Position numbers and translations under genes: made by a program. From assembly GCA_032717465.1 (NCBI GenBank), contig CM064657.1, positions 27,601,466 through 27,665,465 of the forward strand: a stretch of 64,000 nt of DNA, read 5' to 3'. Positions 11,661-25,544 of this stretch are shown piece after piece (within the stretch, counting starts at the first letter, position 1; each line of letters opens with the position of its first letter). The notes under the pieces are model-generated. The model was not told where the DNA came from. It did not search any database and worked only from the letters and a program-made list of their open reading frames with translations. This DNA is from Coenobita brevimanus (taxonomy: Eukaryota; Arthropoda; Malacostraca; Decapoda; Coenobitidae).

Positions 11661-12051
11661 CCCCTTGTGGTGTAAGTGTCAGTATGAGTGCGTGTGAATT
11701 TACATATCCACCTCATTCAATCGTGTTAATCCCTGACGCACAGGATTTAATTTACTGAGCATGATCGTACTGCAGTGTTGAGTGTGCCGGACTCTATTTC
11801 AAACCATGACATAACCTGTGTGTTCTCAGATGCTCAGTGTATCTATTTCGAGCAAGTTATTCAGTAGATACAAAAGGCTACGCCAAGGTTTGAAATTCTA
11901 TTGACTGTAGTGGAAAGTAGAAAAGGGTGAAGTGTAAGACAGGTCTATAGTCAGGTCACCTTTCCGGCAAAATTAGACGGTCGTTGTGAGCGGGACATGT
12001 GTGCTTGTATGGGTGGAGGGAGGCAAATGGGTAGGGTGGCATGGGTATAAG

Positions 12052-12053
<2 letters not shown>
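11661..12053. other. Unannotated intergenic DNA
   Basis: No gene or recognisable repeat. Confidence 0.45.

Positions 12054-12115
<62 letters not shown>
12054..12115. repeat. (CA)n microsatellite, 62 bp
   Basis: Pure CA run. Confidence 0.97.
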
Positions 12116-12117
<2 letters not shown>

Positions 12118-12216
12118 TTAAGAATCTGATTACTGAAGTTAACATGGGTTACAGTCATAATCTCTACCCACACAGCGTAGTGGTCAGGAACAGCATGGAA
12201 CAAAAAAACGTATTAC

Positions 12217-12305
12217 TTAACCCTTTGAATCGGATAACTTTTTTTTTCTTTCTGCAAATGGCTTTGTTCATCCAAGAAAATGTCCTCAAGCAGTGAAGGG
12301 GTTAG
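12217..12305. repeat. AACCCC-family repeat, 89 bp copy with inverted ends
   Basis: Begins TTAACCCTTTGAATC and ends CAGTGAAGGGGTTAG, so the two ends are inverted repeats of each other. The core is replaced by a T-rich stretch. Confidence 0.65.
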
Positions 12306-12317
12306 TGAAGGCTGTAC

Positions 12318-12421
12318 TTAACCCCTTCAGTCCGAAAATCTATCCTGATCTGAATAAAATCGGCTGGAGATAGCAAGAATGAATGATGTCAGAAGTACAG
12401 TAGGTCAACGCACTGAAGGGG
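12318..12421. repeat. AACCCC-family repeat, complete 104-bp copy
   Basis: Starts TTAACCCCTTCAGTCCG, has the core GAATAAAATCGGCTGGAGAT at about 12351-12370 and AGCAAGAATGAA, and ends CACTGAAGGGGAA. This is the best reference copy for the family: inverted ends of about 12 bp around a conserved core. Confidence 0.75.
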
Positions 12422-12596
12422 AACACACTGTGCATTAAATGTTGTCAATAACGTGTGGGCGATGGTGCTTAGAAGCCGGACACTTTCTTTCCACAGTCTG
12501 TTTACATGAGGGAGATTATCGTTGTGGTTTTTCAGACTTGTGTTTTCATTTCATCAGTTACCAAAAATGCAGTTTAGAACGTACCAAATTACTATA

Positions 12597-12598
<2 letters not shown>

Positions 12599-12648
<50 letters not shown>
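12599..12648. repeat. (GT)25 microsatellite
   Basis: Pure GT run. Confidence 0.97.
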
Positions 12649-13259
12649 ATGAGCATTTTGGTGTGTGTCGTCCTGTCTTGGCTACCCCCCCGTTAGAGTG
12701 GAAACAGCGTAGGTATACAGACAGACAGATTGAGTTCTGTGACTGCTTGGGATTTTCCGCTGCAGATTAAAACCGTCCAGGCGATATGGTCAGAGAAAAA
12801 TAGAGAAGTGCGACATTAGCCTGGAAATCAGAATTTAAATGTGAAAGATAACACTAAGTAAAAATGCACACAGTTTACTTAAATATTAATCTGAACCATT
12901 TAATATGTACAACGTATTTATCATATCACGTAGTGTGCTCGCAGAAAAGAAAAAGTCGGGACATTTTTGTATTCTGCGATATTAAATATTTTATGAGCAC
13001 TATGATTTCTCATTAGTAATTTTTCTAGGTATAGTCAGCTGCTACACACTACAGTATGTATATTTTCAATTTTTTAATTATCTCACTCTGAAACTGCACG
13101 ACCAGCTACATCCACATCAGAACAAGGAATAAATACAGTAGAGACAACATTAGCATGGCACTAGTAGCACAGATTCAAGTTACCGTGCAGCTTTGTTTCA
13201 CATTATCAAAATCTCGGATCTAGATATTTGATTTTATATCTGATGTAGGCAGGGACAGA
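12649..13259. other. Unannotated AT-rich DNA
   Basis: No gene, RNA or repeat recognised. Confidence 0.45.
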
Positions 13260-14110
13260 GGAGGCAGCAAAAAGATGACACTATAGCGGGATGGATGAAG
13301 GTGGGGTAAGTGGGGGGGAGTAGAAGAGAGTGGACGGAGAGGGGAAGGGCGGAAGGTGGAGGAGGAAAGGAGGCAGGAGGAGGAGCGGGTTGTCTGTAAG
13401 AAATAATTATGCAGGAGGTGGATAAGAATGAATCTTAGGAACGTGGATAGGGTAGAGATTACTGCTGGGATGGGCGGTGCGTAAACAGAACAGGTGAGAT
13501 GATAGGTAAGTTGTTAATGTAGGAGAAAGTGAGGGTGGGAGAGGAGGAAGGCAGGTAGGGAATGAGGTAGGAGAGGCAGGGCAGGGAGAGGTGAGGATGG
13601 AAAAGTTGGGAGACAGGGAGGGGGGAAGGTGAAGGAGGATGGTATTGTGGGAGGCAAGAAGGGTGGGAGGTGGGAGGGAGGTTAGAGGAGGGAGACAGGG
13701 AGGGGAGCGAGGTGGGGAAAATGAGTGTGGTGATGCGCGAAGCAACGAGGGAAGGAGGTAAGAAAAGAGGGAGGGTATGGGTAGGTGAGGAAGGTCGAGA
13801 AAGGAGACAAGGTAGCCTGGGAGACATGGTAAGGAAAAGGTGTGTTGACAGACAAAAGAGTAGGCAGGGAAGGAGAGAGCCGGGGGAGGAGGCAGGACTG
13901 GGAAAGGTGAAGGTGGCAGAGAAAGTGACAGGCAGGATAGGAGGAGGCAGAGTAAATGGGAGTAAGGATGGCAGAGAAGGTGGTAGCAGAGAAGGTGATG
14001 GCAGAGAAGGTGGGAGTGAGGGGTGCACATTTTGGTTAGGTGAGGGTGGGAAAGAAAGATGAGAAAAGCAAGACGAAAGGTGAAGATGGGGAAGCGGTAG
14101 AAGGCTTAGA
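13260..14110. repeat. Purine-rich (G/A) tract, about 850 bp
   Basis: Mostly GGAGG, GGGAGG and AGGTGGGAG phrases on the plus strand; at 13968-14010 GGCAGAGAAGGTGG is repeated three times. The minus strand gives long Ser/Pro/Leu open frames (over 200 codons) that have no domain and are composition artefacts. Confidence 0.75.
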
Positions 14111-14995
14111 TTCCTGTTAATGGAGTAAACGAGGGTCATTAAAGCAGAAAGTATATCTTCGCTACTTCCCATTCTTCGCCTCTAACACGATCCGCACTAG
14201 TCGGTTTACATCCAGTTCTCTAATTATGCTACTGAGTGAAGAGGGACAAGGGCGATACAAACTGAGCCCACCAGTATGACCGGCCTGGGGTAAGGACGAG
14301 AGAGAGGGGAGCAGGGTTGAGGAAGGCAAGGAGGGAGGTGAGGGAGTTAAGAGGGGGTGTGGGAGGCTGTGTCGACCGAGCACTACAAGACTCCAGCATC
14401 TGAGCGAGGAGACCTGCGGAGTCTCAAGGGTATCCCGACACTGGCACATCTCTTCTCAAAACCTTGGCTATATTCTCAGATTCTGTTATAATTCACGCAG
14501 TGGCATCAGTGCCACCATCAACCAGAAACAAAATTAATACCTCTTCAAATTTCTCCATTGTGGTATAAAGGTTCTTATATGTTTCTTATTCTCTAGTGAA
14601 CTAATGAATTTATTTCTTTATGTAGTTTTAATCACAGCTCTTTGGTGTCCTGTTCCTATGCCTATTATGTGCCTCTACAAGAGTTTACCTTCCGCCAACA
14701 CGTTAGTTTAGTGAATATAATGATGCTGTTAAAATATAAAACTTACTCCATCTATGGGCTTTAATGTTACCTTACTTTATCTGTTTCTTGCCCCACGAAG
14801 GGTCATGACCTGCTGGAGCCCATTTCTGCTTTTTAACTGTAGTGATGTTAATGGTAGGGTGGCTGTAAATATGCTGGTCGCCAGGCGTTGATGAGGTGTG
14901 TGTAAAAATGATACAATGCTTCAGAGGGAGTATAACGAACTCAGAATGAGGTATGCCTGAGAGCTTGGAAACGTTTATCTGTACCAGTGGCGTGG
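14111..14995. other. Unannotated, with a minor purine-rich patch
   Basis: Purine-rich at 14285-14370; otherwise plain sequence. No gene supported. Confidence 0.45.
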
Positions 14996-15015
14996 AAAAA
15001 GAAGAAGATGAAGAA

Positions 15016-15047
<32 letters not shown>

Positions 15048-15089
15048 AGAAGAAGTATAATAATAATAAGAAGATGAAGCGTGGAAAAG

Positions 15090-15120
<31 letters not shown>

Positions 15121-15175
15121 CGAGACGAAGAAGAAGACGAGACGAAGAAGAAGAACACGAAGAAGAGGAAACCAT
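14996..15175. repeat. Compound (GAA)n microsatellite
   Basis: AAG/GAA trinucleotides at 14997-15056, interrupted by AATAATAATAAG and GATGAAGCGTGG, then (GAA)n at 15088-15118 and GACGAAGAA variants to 15170. The Lys/Arg/Glu-rich frame is an artefact. Confidence 0.93.
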
Positions 15176-15565
15176 TATCATACTTTTCCCTTAAAGTATA
15201 CAGGAGTAAAAATTCAGGTCTCGGCATCCACGAAACTGCCAAGGAAATTCATCATCATCATCATCATCATCATCGCCCTACATCCCACTAAGGAACAAAG
15301 GAGGTGGGGTGCGCATGCAAAATAAAACGACCATAAATAACAAGAACTTAGATTGCTTTAACTGCCAACGCTTTATCAGACAGAGGCATGCGAGGTAAAT
15401 TACAAAATAATGGCTATAGTAACTGTCAGTGGAATCATGACATACGGCTGTTGCTTCAAATTCTCTCCTTCAATGCTGGCCTGCGTTGCTCAAGAAAATT
15501 GTACAAAGGAGATGGACTTAGTTCCACTTATTTGGAGGTAACTGAGATTTTCTTAACAATTTGGC
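15176..15565. other. Unannotated with an (ATC)8 run
   Basis: A short (ATC)n at 15250-15274. No gene seen. Confidence 0.5.
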
Positions 15566-15581
15566 ATTACTATTATTATTA

Positions 15582-15633
<52 letters not shown>

Positions 15634-15747
15634 GATTTCTATTTTTACTACTACTGCTATTGCTTCTGCTACTACTACTACTACTATTACTACCACTACT
15701 TGTACTGTTAGTTATCATTATTATTATTATCATTATTATTATTATTA
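15566..15747. repeat. Compound (TTA)n / (CTA)n microsatellite
   Basis: (TTA)n at 15566-15633, a (TAC/TGC)n segment at 15645-15700, and (TTA)n again at 15715-15747. Module R1 begins directly after it. Confidence 0.93.
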
Positions 15748-16030
15748 GTGGGTGGGGGCGCCCACTATTCCACTCACTCGATGTAGTGCTGCTATGAGTG
15801 TCTGCCCTTTCCTCTCTTCCTTCCTTCCTCTTCTGTCTTTTTCTTCTTCATTCTTTCCTCTTTCTTCTGCCTACGGGTGACTTTACACTCCCTCTTCTGT
15901 CTTTCTGTCCTTCATTTTTTCCTCTTCCTTCTGCCTATGGGTGACTCTACACTGAGTGACAAGCTAAATGGTTTCCTGTACAGCAGGAAACCATTTACTA
16001 CGCTGGGTGGTAACCATATAACCGAAGTAT
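15748..16030 (+). mobile_element. Repeat module R1, copy 2 (5' half of a composite repeat)
   Basis: Starts near GTGGGTGGGGGCGCCCAC, then CACTCACTCGATGTAGTGCT, a pyrimidine-rich body in which CTTCTGCCTACGGGTGACTT is repeated (CTTCTGCCTATGGGTGACTC), then GAGTGACAAGC and an inverted repeat AAATGGTTTCCTG / CAGGAAACCATTT at about 15968-15998, and CGCTGGGTGGTAACCATATA. It is followed with no gap by SINE-A. The copy at 30980-31275 has the same order on the other strand. Confidence 0.75.
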
Positions 16031-16229
16031 GGCACCTGGTGGTTTAGTTGGTAATTAAGGCGCTCCAATCGGACTGAGCCTGAAGGGGTGGTTGGGGTTT
16101 ATTGCACACGTAATGCCACTTAGGGATGAGTGAGGCTGGTCACTAATCTTAAACGTCAAGACCAACTTGCCTAGCCCCTGGCTCCAACGCTTCTCATGGG
16201 GCGACATAGGATTGGATGATGGATGGATG
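16031..16229 (+). mobile_element. tRNA-derived SINE family A, copy 1
   Basis: The head GGCACCTGGTGGTTTAGTTG contains a box A-like TGGTTTAGTTGG and then AAGGCGCT, resembling a tRNA-Ser/Leu D-arm. The body contains TAATGCCACTTAGGGATGAG, GTGAGGCTGGTCACT, TTGCCTAGCCCC and GCTTCTCATGGGGCGACATA. It ends in a GATGGATGG tail. The reverse copy at 30767-30979 retains a better box B (GGTTTATATCC on the minus strand). Non-coding; a parasite of LINE machinery. Confidence 0.75.
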
Positions 16230-16231
16230 GA

Positions 16232-16275
<44 letters not shown>

Positions 16276-16400
16276 TTTACTACTACTTCTACTACTATTA
16301 CTAATACTACTCCTTCTCCTTACTACTACTACTTCTACTACTACTTCTACTACTACTGCTACTACTACTACTACTACTACTTATTATTATTATTATTATA
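16230..16400. repeat. (TTA)n / (CTA)n compound microsatellite
   Basis: (TTA)n to 16274, then TACTACTTC and CTACTACTA variants, and TTATTA again at 16381-16399. It forms the continuation of the SINE-A tail. Confidence 0.93.
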
Positions 16401-16610
16401 CAAAGGAAAGAGAACTATCAAGAGTGCTCAGCGAAAATAGCCCAACCTTCATTAACTACTCGAATCACTCAAACATTCCACTCTCTGATTTCCTTCCTTG
16501 GCCTATTCAGCTCAAAAACATAAATTTTATTCTAAACCTGCTTCAGTTAGAGGATTTTGCTCAGATTAAAAGAGTTTCCTAGTGATGACACAGTTAACGA
16601 AGCCGATATG

Positions 16611-16706
16611 TAACTCTTCCAGTCCGCAAAGCTCCTCTAAGCTAAGTAAAATCGTCCGGTAGCAGCAAAGAAAAAACTACAAAAGTCGTCCTCGAGTTAA
16701 GGGAAT
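16611..16706. repeat. AACCCC-family repeat, complete copy
   Basis: GTAACTCTTCCAGTCCG start, AGTAAAATCGTCCGGTAGCA core, and GAGTTAAGGGAATGG end. Confidence 0.65.
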
Positions 16707-17382
16707 GGTACATATTTTCGTCTTTTTGCACACCCTGGGGATGTGTGCAGATCCAGGCATCACTACAACACCTCACAACACAGTACTGTCAGCAGCAAAC
16801 GTTTCGTCCACCAGCCCCTGCCAGTATTGTGTCCTGCTTTCCACGTTTCTCCCTCCTCCCCGAAGCGTCAGAGTATCAGTCCTTCTCATGAGCCTTATCT
16901 TGTACTTTGTGTTCCTATCAGTTATGTTACGTAACACCTTAGATCACCACAAAAGGCAGGAATGTGTCGACGAACTTTTGATCGTTTTAGTACACACACA
17001 CACACACACACATTTACTCTTCGCTCTTTGACCCCATCACTACCACATTTTCTTTTTTAATCTTTACCCCTACTACGGCCTTGCTGTTTTATTCACCTTC
17101 TTAAATCCTTCCCGTACTGAACACATTAAGGGCAGTTTCTTTCCGTGCTGTGGTGCCTCTCGCCACGTGTCTGCCACCACTACACAATTTCATACCACCA
17201 TGCGATTTATTCAGCTTCAGAATGGCTCCTATGCGTGAAGGGACTGGCAGAGTTTAAAATACGGAACGATAACTTCTGAAATACTACGAATCAGGATGTT
17301 GAAAAGGCCAGGAAGGGAGTCATACTGTGAAGTGAGAAGGACGTGTTTAGAGGTGAGGAGTACTAGACAAAGAGGAAGTAAA

Positions 17383-17385
<3 letters not shown>
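16707..17385. other. Unannotated with a short (CA)n
   Basis: (CA)n at 16990-17011. A plus-strand open frame at 16705-17031 has no recognisable domain and is not supported as a gene. Confidence 0.45.

Positions 17386-17458
<73 letters not shown>
17386..17458. repeat. (GA)n microsatellite, 73 bp
   Basis: Pure GA run at the left edge of a purine-rich domain. Confidence 0.97.
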
Positions 17459-17461
<3 letters not shown>

Positions 17462-18520
17462 GGTCCTCAATGCTGGTGACAAGGGCGGCGGGGGCACCAG
17501 TATGAATAATAAGCAGGTGCCAATAAAGGTGCAGGCATCTGGCTCGCGACCCTTGAATACCTGCTGGGGGAGGCGGGGGGAAGAGGGAGGGGTAAAGGGT
17601 GAGAGGGAGGGGAAGTGTAAGAAAGGAGAGGCAGAGTAAAACAGAGGAGACAAGGGTAGAACGGGAGGCAGGGTAAGGAGAGGAAAGCAGGAGAAAGGAG
17701 GGGGGTAGGGAAAGGCAAAATAAACAGAAGGAGGATTCAGGGTGGCAGAGGAGTCAAAAGGGGAAAAGAAAAAAAAGTTGAAGCAGAGAGGAAGGCAGGG
17801 AAGGAAAAGGGGATGCAGGGTAAGGGGCGACTGCTGTGTAAGGAGGGAAGGCAGGGTTTAGAGAGAGAATGATGGAGAGAAAGGGGCAGGATGGGGAGGC
17901 AGATGAAGACAGGGGTAGGCAGAACACAGATGAAGGTAGAGAGACAGAGAGGAAAGGGGAAGCAGGGGTTCACAGACGGAAATTAGAGGGAGGGACGTAC
18001 ACAGAGGGAAGACTGAGAGAGAAGTATATACAGCGGAGGAGGGAGTAAAGAGGCAGAAGGGAGTAAAGGAGAAAGACAGGCAGATCGAAGGGCTAGAGAG
18101 GAAGATTGGAGAAATGTGCAGTTTCCTCTGGAGGAACTAGGGTATTTGAATGAATTAAAGGGAGGAGGAAAGACTTACAGCTGGAAAGGGGACTGAGAGA
18201 TTGTCGTTGAGAACTAGGTTTGGAGTAATGGACGTGAGGTGGAAACGTGCAAGAGATGTCAAATGGGGGACTCACATGGCTTCCGGTAGATAGAGAGGTA
18301 CCACTCAGGATTGGATAAGGGATTCAGGGACTGCCTAAGATCGGAGTGGGGAGCTTGTGAAGCCAGGGAAGAGAGGAAGAAGTGGCAGAGGTTAAGCGCT
18401 GTTTGGGGGAAAGATTATCAGGTTGGAGGGAGAGAGGGAGAGGAGCGAGGACTCAAGATAGGTTGCCTAGGTGAGGGCATCTAGTGTGGAGCATAGTGGT
18501 GGAGGTGGGGGGGGGGGGAA
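17459..18520. repeat. Purine-rich (G/A) domain, about 1 kb
   Basis: Plus strand dominated by GGGAGG, GGAAGGCAGGG and GAGAGG phrases, most homogeneous at 17565-18110; a G9 run lies at about 18508-18520. Minus-strand Pro/Ser/Leu frames are artefacts. Confidence 0.7.
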
Positions 18521-20645
<2,125 letters not shown>

Positions 20646-20647
20646 CA

Positions 20648-20810
20648 CAGTACGGGAGAGTCGTAAGTGCACTGGTTAACACATCCACCTCGCAACTTAA
20701 AGAACCCGAGGTCGAATCTCAGTCCACAACCCCTTGTTCACCCAGTAGCACAAAGCATCACGTCTCTGTACCAGTGAGTGTTTCGGATCGTGTTCTGGGG
20801 GAAGACTTCA
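20648..20810 (+). mobile_element. Possible tRNA-like SINE head
   Basis: GTGCACTGGTTAACACATCC followed 30 bases later by GAGGTCGAATCTC resembles a box A / box B pair. No second copy is found here, so this is tentative. Confidence 0.35.
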
Positions 20811-21225
20811 TTTTAGCAGCAAACGATTGTCTACATTAATGAGTCTCTCGCAGTTGATAAGCATTAAGCCCACTTCATAATGTCTTCAGCACATCATCAT
20901 CACAGATTTGTGTTGTGTAAGGTGGTTGGCTTTCTACAGCTTATATTTCTGTCGGTATAGCTGACTGGGGAAAAAACATAAATATGCACGTAGGTGACCC
21001 TTTTAAATCAGTATTTCCATGCATACACTACTGTAGGTTAGATTAATTAACAAATTATAGTCAATGAATATTACTTATAAAATGCACCTGATTATAAGGA
21101 CGAGGACATGAAAGTTTATTTAAGACAAAAAAGCAATTCTGATACTATGAATTTAAAAAAACTCCCAGTGTCAGTGGCAAGAAAGGATCCAATATAAAGA
21201 CCATCATGATCAATTACACTTCACT
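20811..21225. other. Unannotated AT-rich DNA
   Basis: Nothing recognised. Confidence 0.45.
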
Positions 21226-22370
21226 CCCCTAGCATATGCTTCTCTATATTCCTTACTCCTCTCCGCCTGCGTCCCTCTTTACTAACTTTTTACCCCCTGC
21301 CACTATGCCCTTCAGCCTCCCTTCCTCATTGCTTGCTCTCACTTTCATCCTCCCTCATCCCTCTCTCTCCACCCCACCATCACTGCTCCGTCGCCCTCCC
21401 TCTCTCACCCCTCATTCTACACTCCAATGCTACTACCTCCCTCGGCTCCCTCCATCTCGGTTCTCTCTACATCCTCCATTGCTTCTTGCGATCCCTCTCC
21501 CTTATTTTTCTCTCCGTATACTCCCTTGTAATGTTCTCCGAAGCTACCCTAACCCATCCTTTTGTCCAAGCCCCACCACCAGCCGCAGCCTTCCATGCAA
21601 ATACTCACTTCCCTCTCCCTCTGTACCTCCCTCTAGTGCTTTCTCTTTTCCTCTCTCCCTCTTTTCTTCCTCAATATCCCCTTTTTAATCTCCTCTTTTC
21701 ACGTGTACTTCCCTTCCTCATTCTCCCTTTTTATTACCGCTATTGCTCTCTTCCTCCCTCTCCTCTTTTTCTGTATACCTCTCTTCCTCTCCCAGTCCAT
21801 CCCCTCCCCATATTGTCCCCTTTTCCTCTCCCTCCCCTCCTCTTTATCAGCGGGGTAATAGCGTGAGGACTCCGATACGTCGCCTGGCAATATAAAAAGC
21901 TTAATTGGAGGGGTAATTGTCACGCCACGATAAGGGAGACGGTGGCAGGTTGGGTGGGCAGGGTGTTATCAGTCGCCCCTCTCTCGTCCCCTCACTGTCC
22001 CTCGTCTACCCTCGTCCCCATTCCGTTCCCTTCTTTCCATACTACCCCTCATGTATTTCTGCCACCCCTCCCACTTTATTCCTCTCCCCTCGCTTCCCCT
22101 CTTTTAACCTCGCCCTTCTTCACTTATCTACCATTTCCCCTCCCCTCACTTCCTCTTGTGTACTTCCGTACCCTTCACCTTTCTCTCTTTCTTGTTTCCC
22201 TTCCCCTCATTTCTTCTACGTCCATCCTTGCCCCTCCTCTCCTTTTCTCCTTCATCACTCTCCCACCTCCCCTTTACTTCCCCTCATTTACCTTCTCCCA
22301 CTTACTTTGTCCCACCTCGTTCTTCGTCTATCCACTTACTCCTCTCTGTGACATCACGGCTACCCCCCCA
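21226..22370. repeat. Pyrimidine-rich (C/T) domain, about 1.1 kb
   Basis: CTCCCTC, CCCCTC and TTCCTC phrases throughout, interrupted at 21855-21965 by ordinary mixed sequence. Plus-strand Ser/Pro/Leu frames up to 262 codons are composition artefacts. Confidence 0.7.
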
Positions 22371-22375
22371 CACAC

Positions 22376-22380
22376 ATATT

Positions 22381-22431
<51 letters not shown>
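22376..22431. repeat. (CA)n-(TA)n compound microsatellite
   Basis: CA dinucleotides to about 22394, then TA to 22431. Confidence 0.95.
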
Positions 22432-22435
<4 letters not shown>

Positions 22436-22557
22436 CTGTCTCTCTGTCTGTCTCTTTCACCTGGCGGGGTCAGTGGCAGTGGTGGCCGTTGGGTGGTGCT
22501 CAGGTGGTGTGCGTCCTGATTTTGTTGATAATGTTTCTTACTGGCGCGCGCTCGTCC

Positions 22558-22560
<3 letters not shown>

Positions 22561-22634
<74 letters not shown>
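22561..22634. repeat. (TG)37 microsatellite
   Basis: Pure TG run. Confidence 0.97.
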
Positions 22635-22636
<2 letters not shown>

Positions 22637-23160
22637 TGTAGACTCTATGACATTTACGGAGATCATTAACTTCCGGGCAGAACGCAGGCTATATATGATT
22701 GCCTTTTCATTACAAAGAGCACAGCACTAAAGCACGACAGTCTTCCACACTTTGAACCTAGCTCTCACTGACAATTTCATAAATAAAAATAATTAATATT
22801 TCATAAATAAAAATAATACTAATTACTGGCCTCGAGTTTTAATATGCTAATTAAGATGAAAATAAATGTGAAAGTCAGAGTCTTGTTAAAAAATAACATA
22901 CGTAAGATGTTTGATGGTGTTAGTGTTTCAATCATTTGTAGGAAATTAAAATATGTTGACACTTATGCTTTTGTTATGAATGTTTTACTGGACTCGGTAT
23001 TATGCTAGGGTGGTAATGGCTGTTTTTTCTTTTAAGTTCTGTTCATTATTTTCATTAATATTGACCTGTGATCATAGGACTCGTTATAGAAAGTGTGGAG
23101 TGCAAGTTTATAATGTCACTTGAATTAACCTCCTGCAAATAAGTGCGATTATTATACAGG
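22635..23160. other. Unannotated AT-rich DNA with a 24-bp duplication
   Basis: TTTCATAAATAAAAATAAT occurs twice in tandem at about 22776-22818. No gene. Confidence 0.5.
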
Positions 23161-23291
23161 CTATATCTATCTATCTATCTACTTACACACACACATATCT
23201 ATCCATCTATCAATCAATCAATCAATCAATCAATCTATCTATCTATCTATACATATATACAGTATATCTATATCTATCTCTCTATCTATCT
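23161..23291. repeat. Compound tetranucleotide microsatellite (ATCT)n/(AATC)n
   Basis: CTAT and CTAC repeats at 23164-23184, a short CA run, (AATC)n at 23210-23232, then (TATC)n to 23291. Confidence 0.93.
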
Positions 23292-23800
23292 AAACTTCTG
23301 TTCTTACTTTTATACTGCCCCTATAAAATGTTGTCACCAGTAATTTCAGCTCTCGACAAAGAACTATTCCATCTTGTCTTGTTGTATTGTCTCGGTCCTA
23401 AATCATTTCTTGCTCCTCGTCCCACTCCAGGCCACTTTATCGCCTGTCATCCTGGCAGCCTCTGTGGGGCGACACTTACAGTTGTTACCAGTAAGTACCT
23501 CCTCTACTCAGTCAACCCACCCATCAACCCAGATCACTTTTGAAACCTTTCCCACAATGACGGTTTTTGTTTTTGTTCTTGTTCCCATGATATGATTTTA
23601 CTCAACTTCAGAACTTCTTGTAGCAAATTGGTTAAAAGAAGGATCAATTTAAATCTACCCACTCTAAAATCTCTCTCATGAAGAAAACTGAGTATCAAGA
23701 ATGAAATACAATGGACGTGATATGAGTGAAGCCATCGTCTCCCTCCAAACTCATAGCAGATGAACCCCAATTGGAAATATTTCCATTGCTATCCAGGAAA
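23292..23800. other. Unannotated mixed sequence
   Basis: No gene supported; short plus-strand frames show no domain. Confidence 0.4.
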
Positions 23801-25260
23801 ACAAATCTTCACTCCCGCATTACATCAACCACTCCAACTTTCCATTCTACCCTAACGAACCTCATTTTTCCTCATCTCCTCTCGCGAATAACTTTTTACT
23901 GCATATCCTTACCTCATACACCACTAACTTACCCCTTTTCTCATCTCCCAAAGTGAACAACTTACAATGTTTACTTTATATTCATCCTCATCTTTTATCA
24001 TCCTAAACTCCCTTCACCTCTCACTGACACATTGTTTCACATCTCCCCTTATTTCATTTAACAATCCCTTACAATCATCTTTCACAACTCATTACCCTCT
24101 TTTATTTACTCCACAACGAAGCATCGCCCACTCTCTCCCAGTAGCATTTATTTTTATTTTTTTACCTTCAGGCATAGATAAAGGTTTAATGATATTCATG
24201 CCAATTCCGTATCCCATTCCAAGTCCACCACATCCACCCCTCCTCTCAAACTCATTCTCAAAACCAACCTTTCCCCATTCATTCATTTCCCTCCCTTCCA
24301 CTATCTAAACTTTTCTTCTCATATATCTATCAAATCCTACTTTCCCAACCATCCCTTCCCTCTCATCATATCCCCGCCTCCCTCCTTAGTCGTACATCAT
24401 TTCCTTGCTCTGCCTACCCCCTCTTCCTTGTATCTCTTTCTCACCCTCCTCCCTCCCAGTCTTGTATGAGATCTCCGCTTCCCATGAGTTGCAAGCCATC
24501 TCACTACATTCCTTCTCAATGTTAACGTCGGTTCCCTGCTTTCCCTTCCCCCTCTTCCTTGGCACCCCATCCCCATTTCCCTCTCTCCCAATCTTATACA
24601 AAATCCCCACTTTCTCCCCCCCCCCCGCCCACCTCCCATCCCTACCTCCCTTGGTATTTTTCCAGCGCGGGCCTCGTCACATTCCTCAGAGGAGGTGCCA
24701 GTTCAAAAGTGCGAAAGTGAAGTTCCTCCATTAGCGGCCCTGAAAAATATAGTCTTCCCTCTCCCACAACCTCCTGCCTCGCACCCCTCCCCACACACTC
24801 CCTCCCTTCCCTCACCTCCCTCTCACACCCCACTTTCCCTTGTGCCTCTTCTTTTCTCTTACCTTGTCCTCCTCGACCTGCATCATCTCTTTCCAGTGCT
24901 CCCTTCCTTGCTCGTCCTCCCACGTCTTCCCACTTACTCTAGAGTATGTTTACTTATTTCGCTCTAGCGTCATTTATTCCCTCTCTCACGTTACTTCTAT
25001 TCTCTTTTCTTACACAGCTTTTGCGTGCTGCCAGCTTACCTTTCCTTACTTGGTTTGATCCCTTCCCTTCATAATCTTTTTTTCTTTTTTCCTATTTCTT
25101 TTATTAGTTTCCCGCAGCCTTGCATATCTCGTTCCTTTTTCTTTTATCCTTCAAATTATTCTCGTTTCAATGACATCTCTCTTTTTGCCCTTTCCACTGC
25201 TCTTCCCTCTATCTTCTTTCACAGATCCATCCTGCCTTTTTTCAAATTTGTCTAATCTCT
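23801..25260. repeat. Pyrimidine-rich (C/T) domain, about 1.45 kb
   Basis: Continuous C/T bias (TCCCTC, CTCCTC, TTTCCTT), broken at 24650-24750 by mixed sequence with CAGCGCGGGCCTCG. A polyC run lies at about 24618-24628. Open frames here are composition artefacts. Confidence 0.65.
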
Positions 25261-25544
25261 TTTCTGTCACGCCTATTACCTTCTTTTTTTAACAAACATA
25301 TAATCCTGCTTCCGATGCGTCTTCACAACATTCACCGTCTTCTCTCAAAACAGGCTAATGTTAATCTCAGTCCTCGCCTCTTCTTTTCCCTAACCATCCC
25401 ACACTCCACCAGCATCCCATTATCTCTCCTCCCCGCTCCCTCCGTCCTCACTTACTCTTCTTCGCTCTACGCCAAGGGTGCATTACGATCATTTAATGAG
25501 TCCCAGCGGAGGACGGATCCCTGTGGTGCTACTCGTTACACCTG

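Noticed and set aside
13459..14172. 237-codon minus-strand Ser/Pro/Leu frame
   Set aside because: Translation of a purine-rich tract; no conserved motif.
21942..22730. 262-codon plus-strand frame
   Set aside because: Runs through C/T-rich DNA, a (CA)/(TA) tract and a (TG) tract; the protein is Ser/Pro/Leu then Tyr-Ile then Cys-Val dipeptides.
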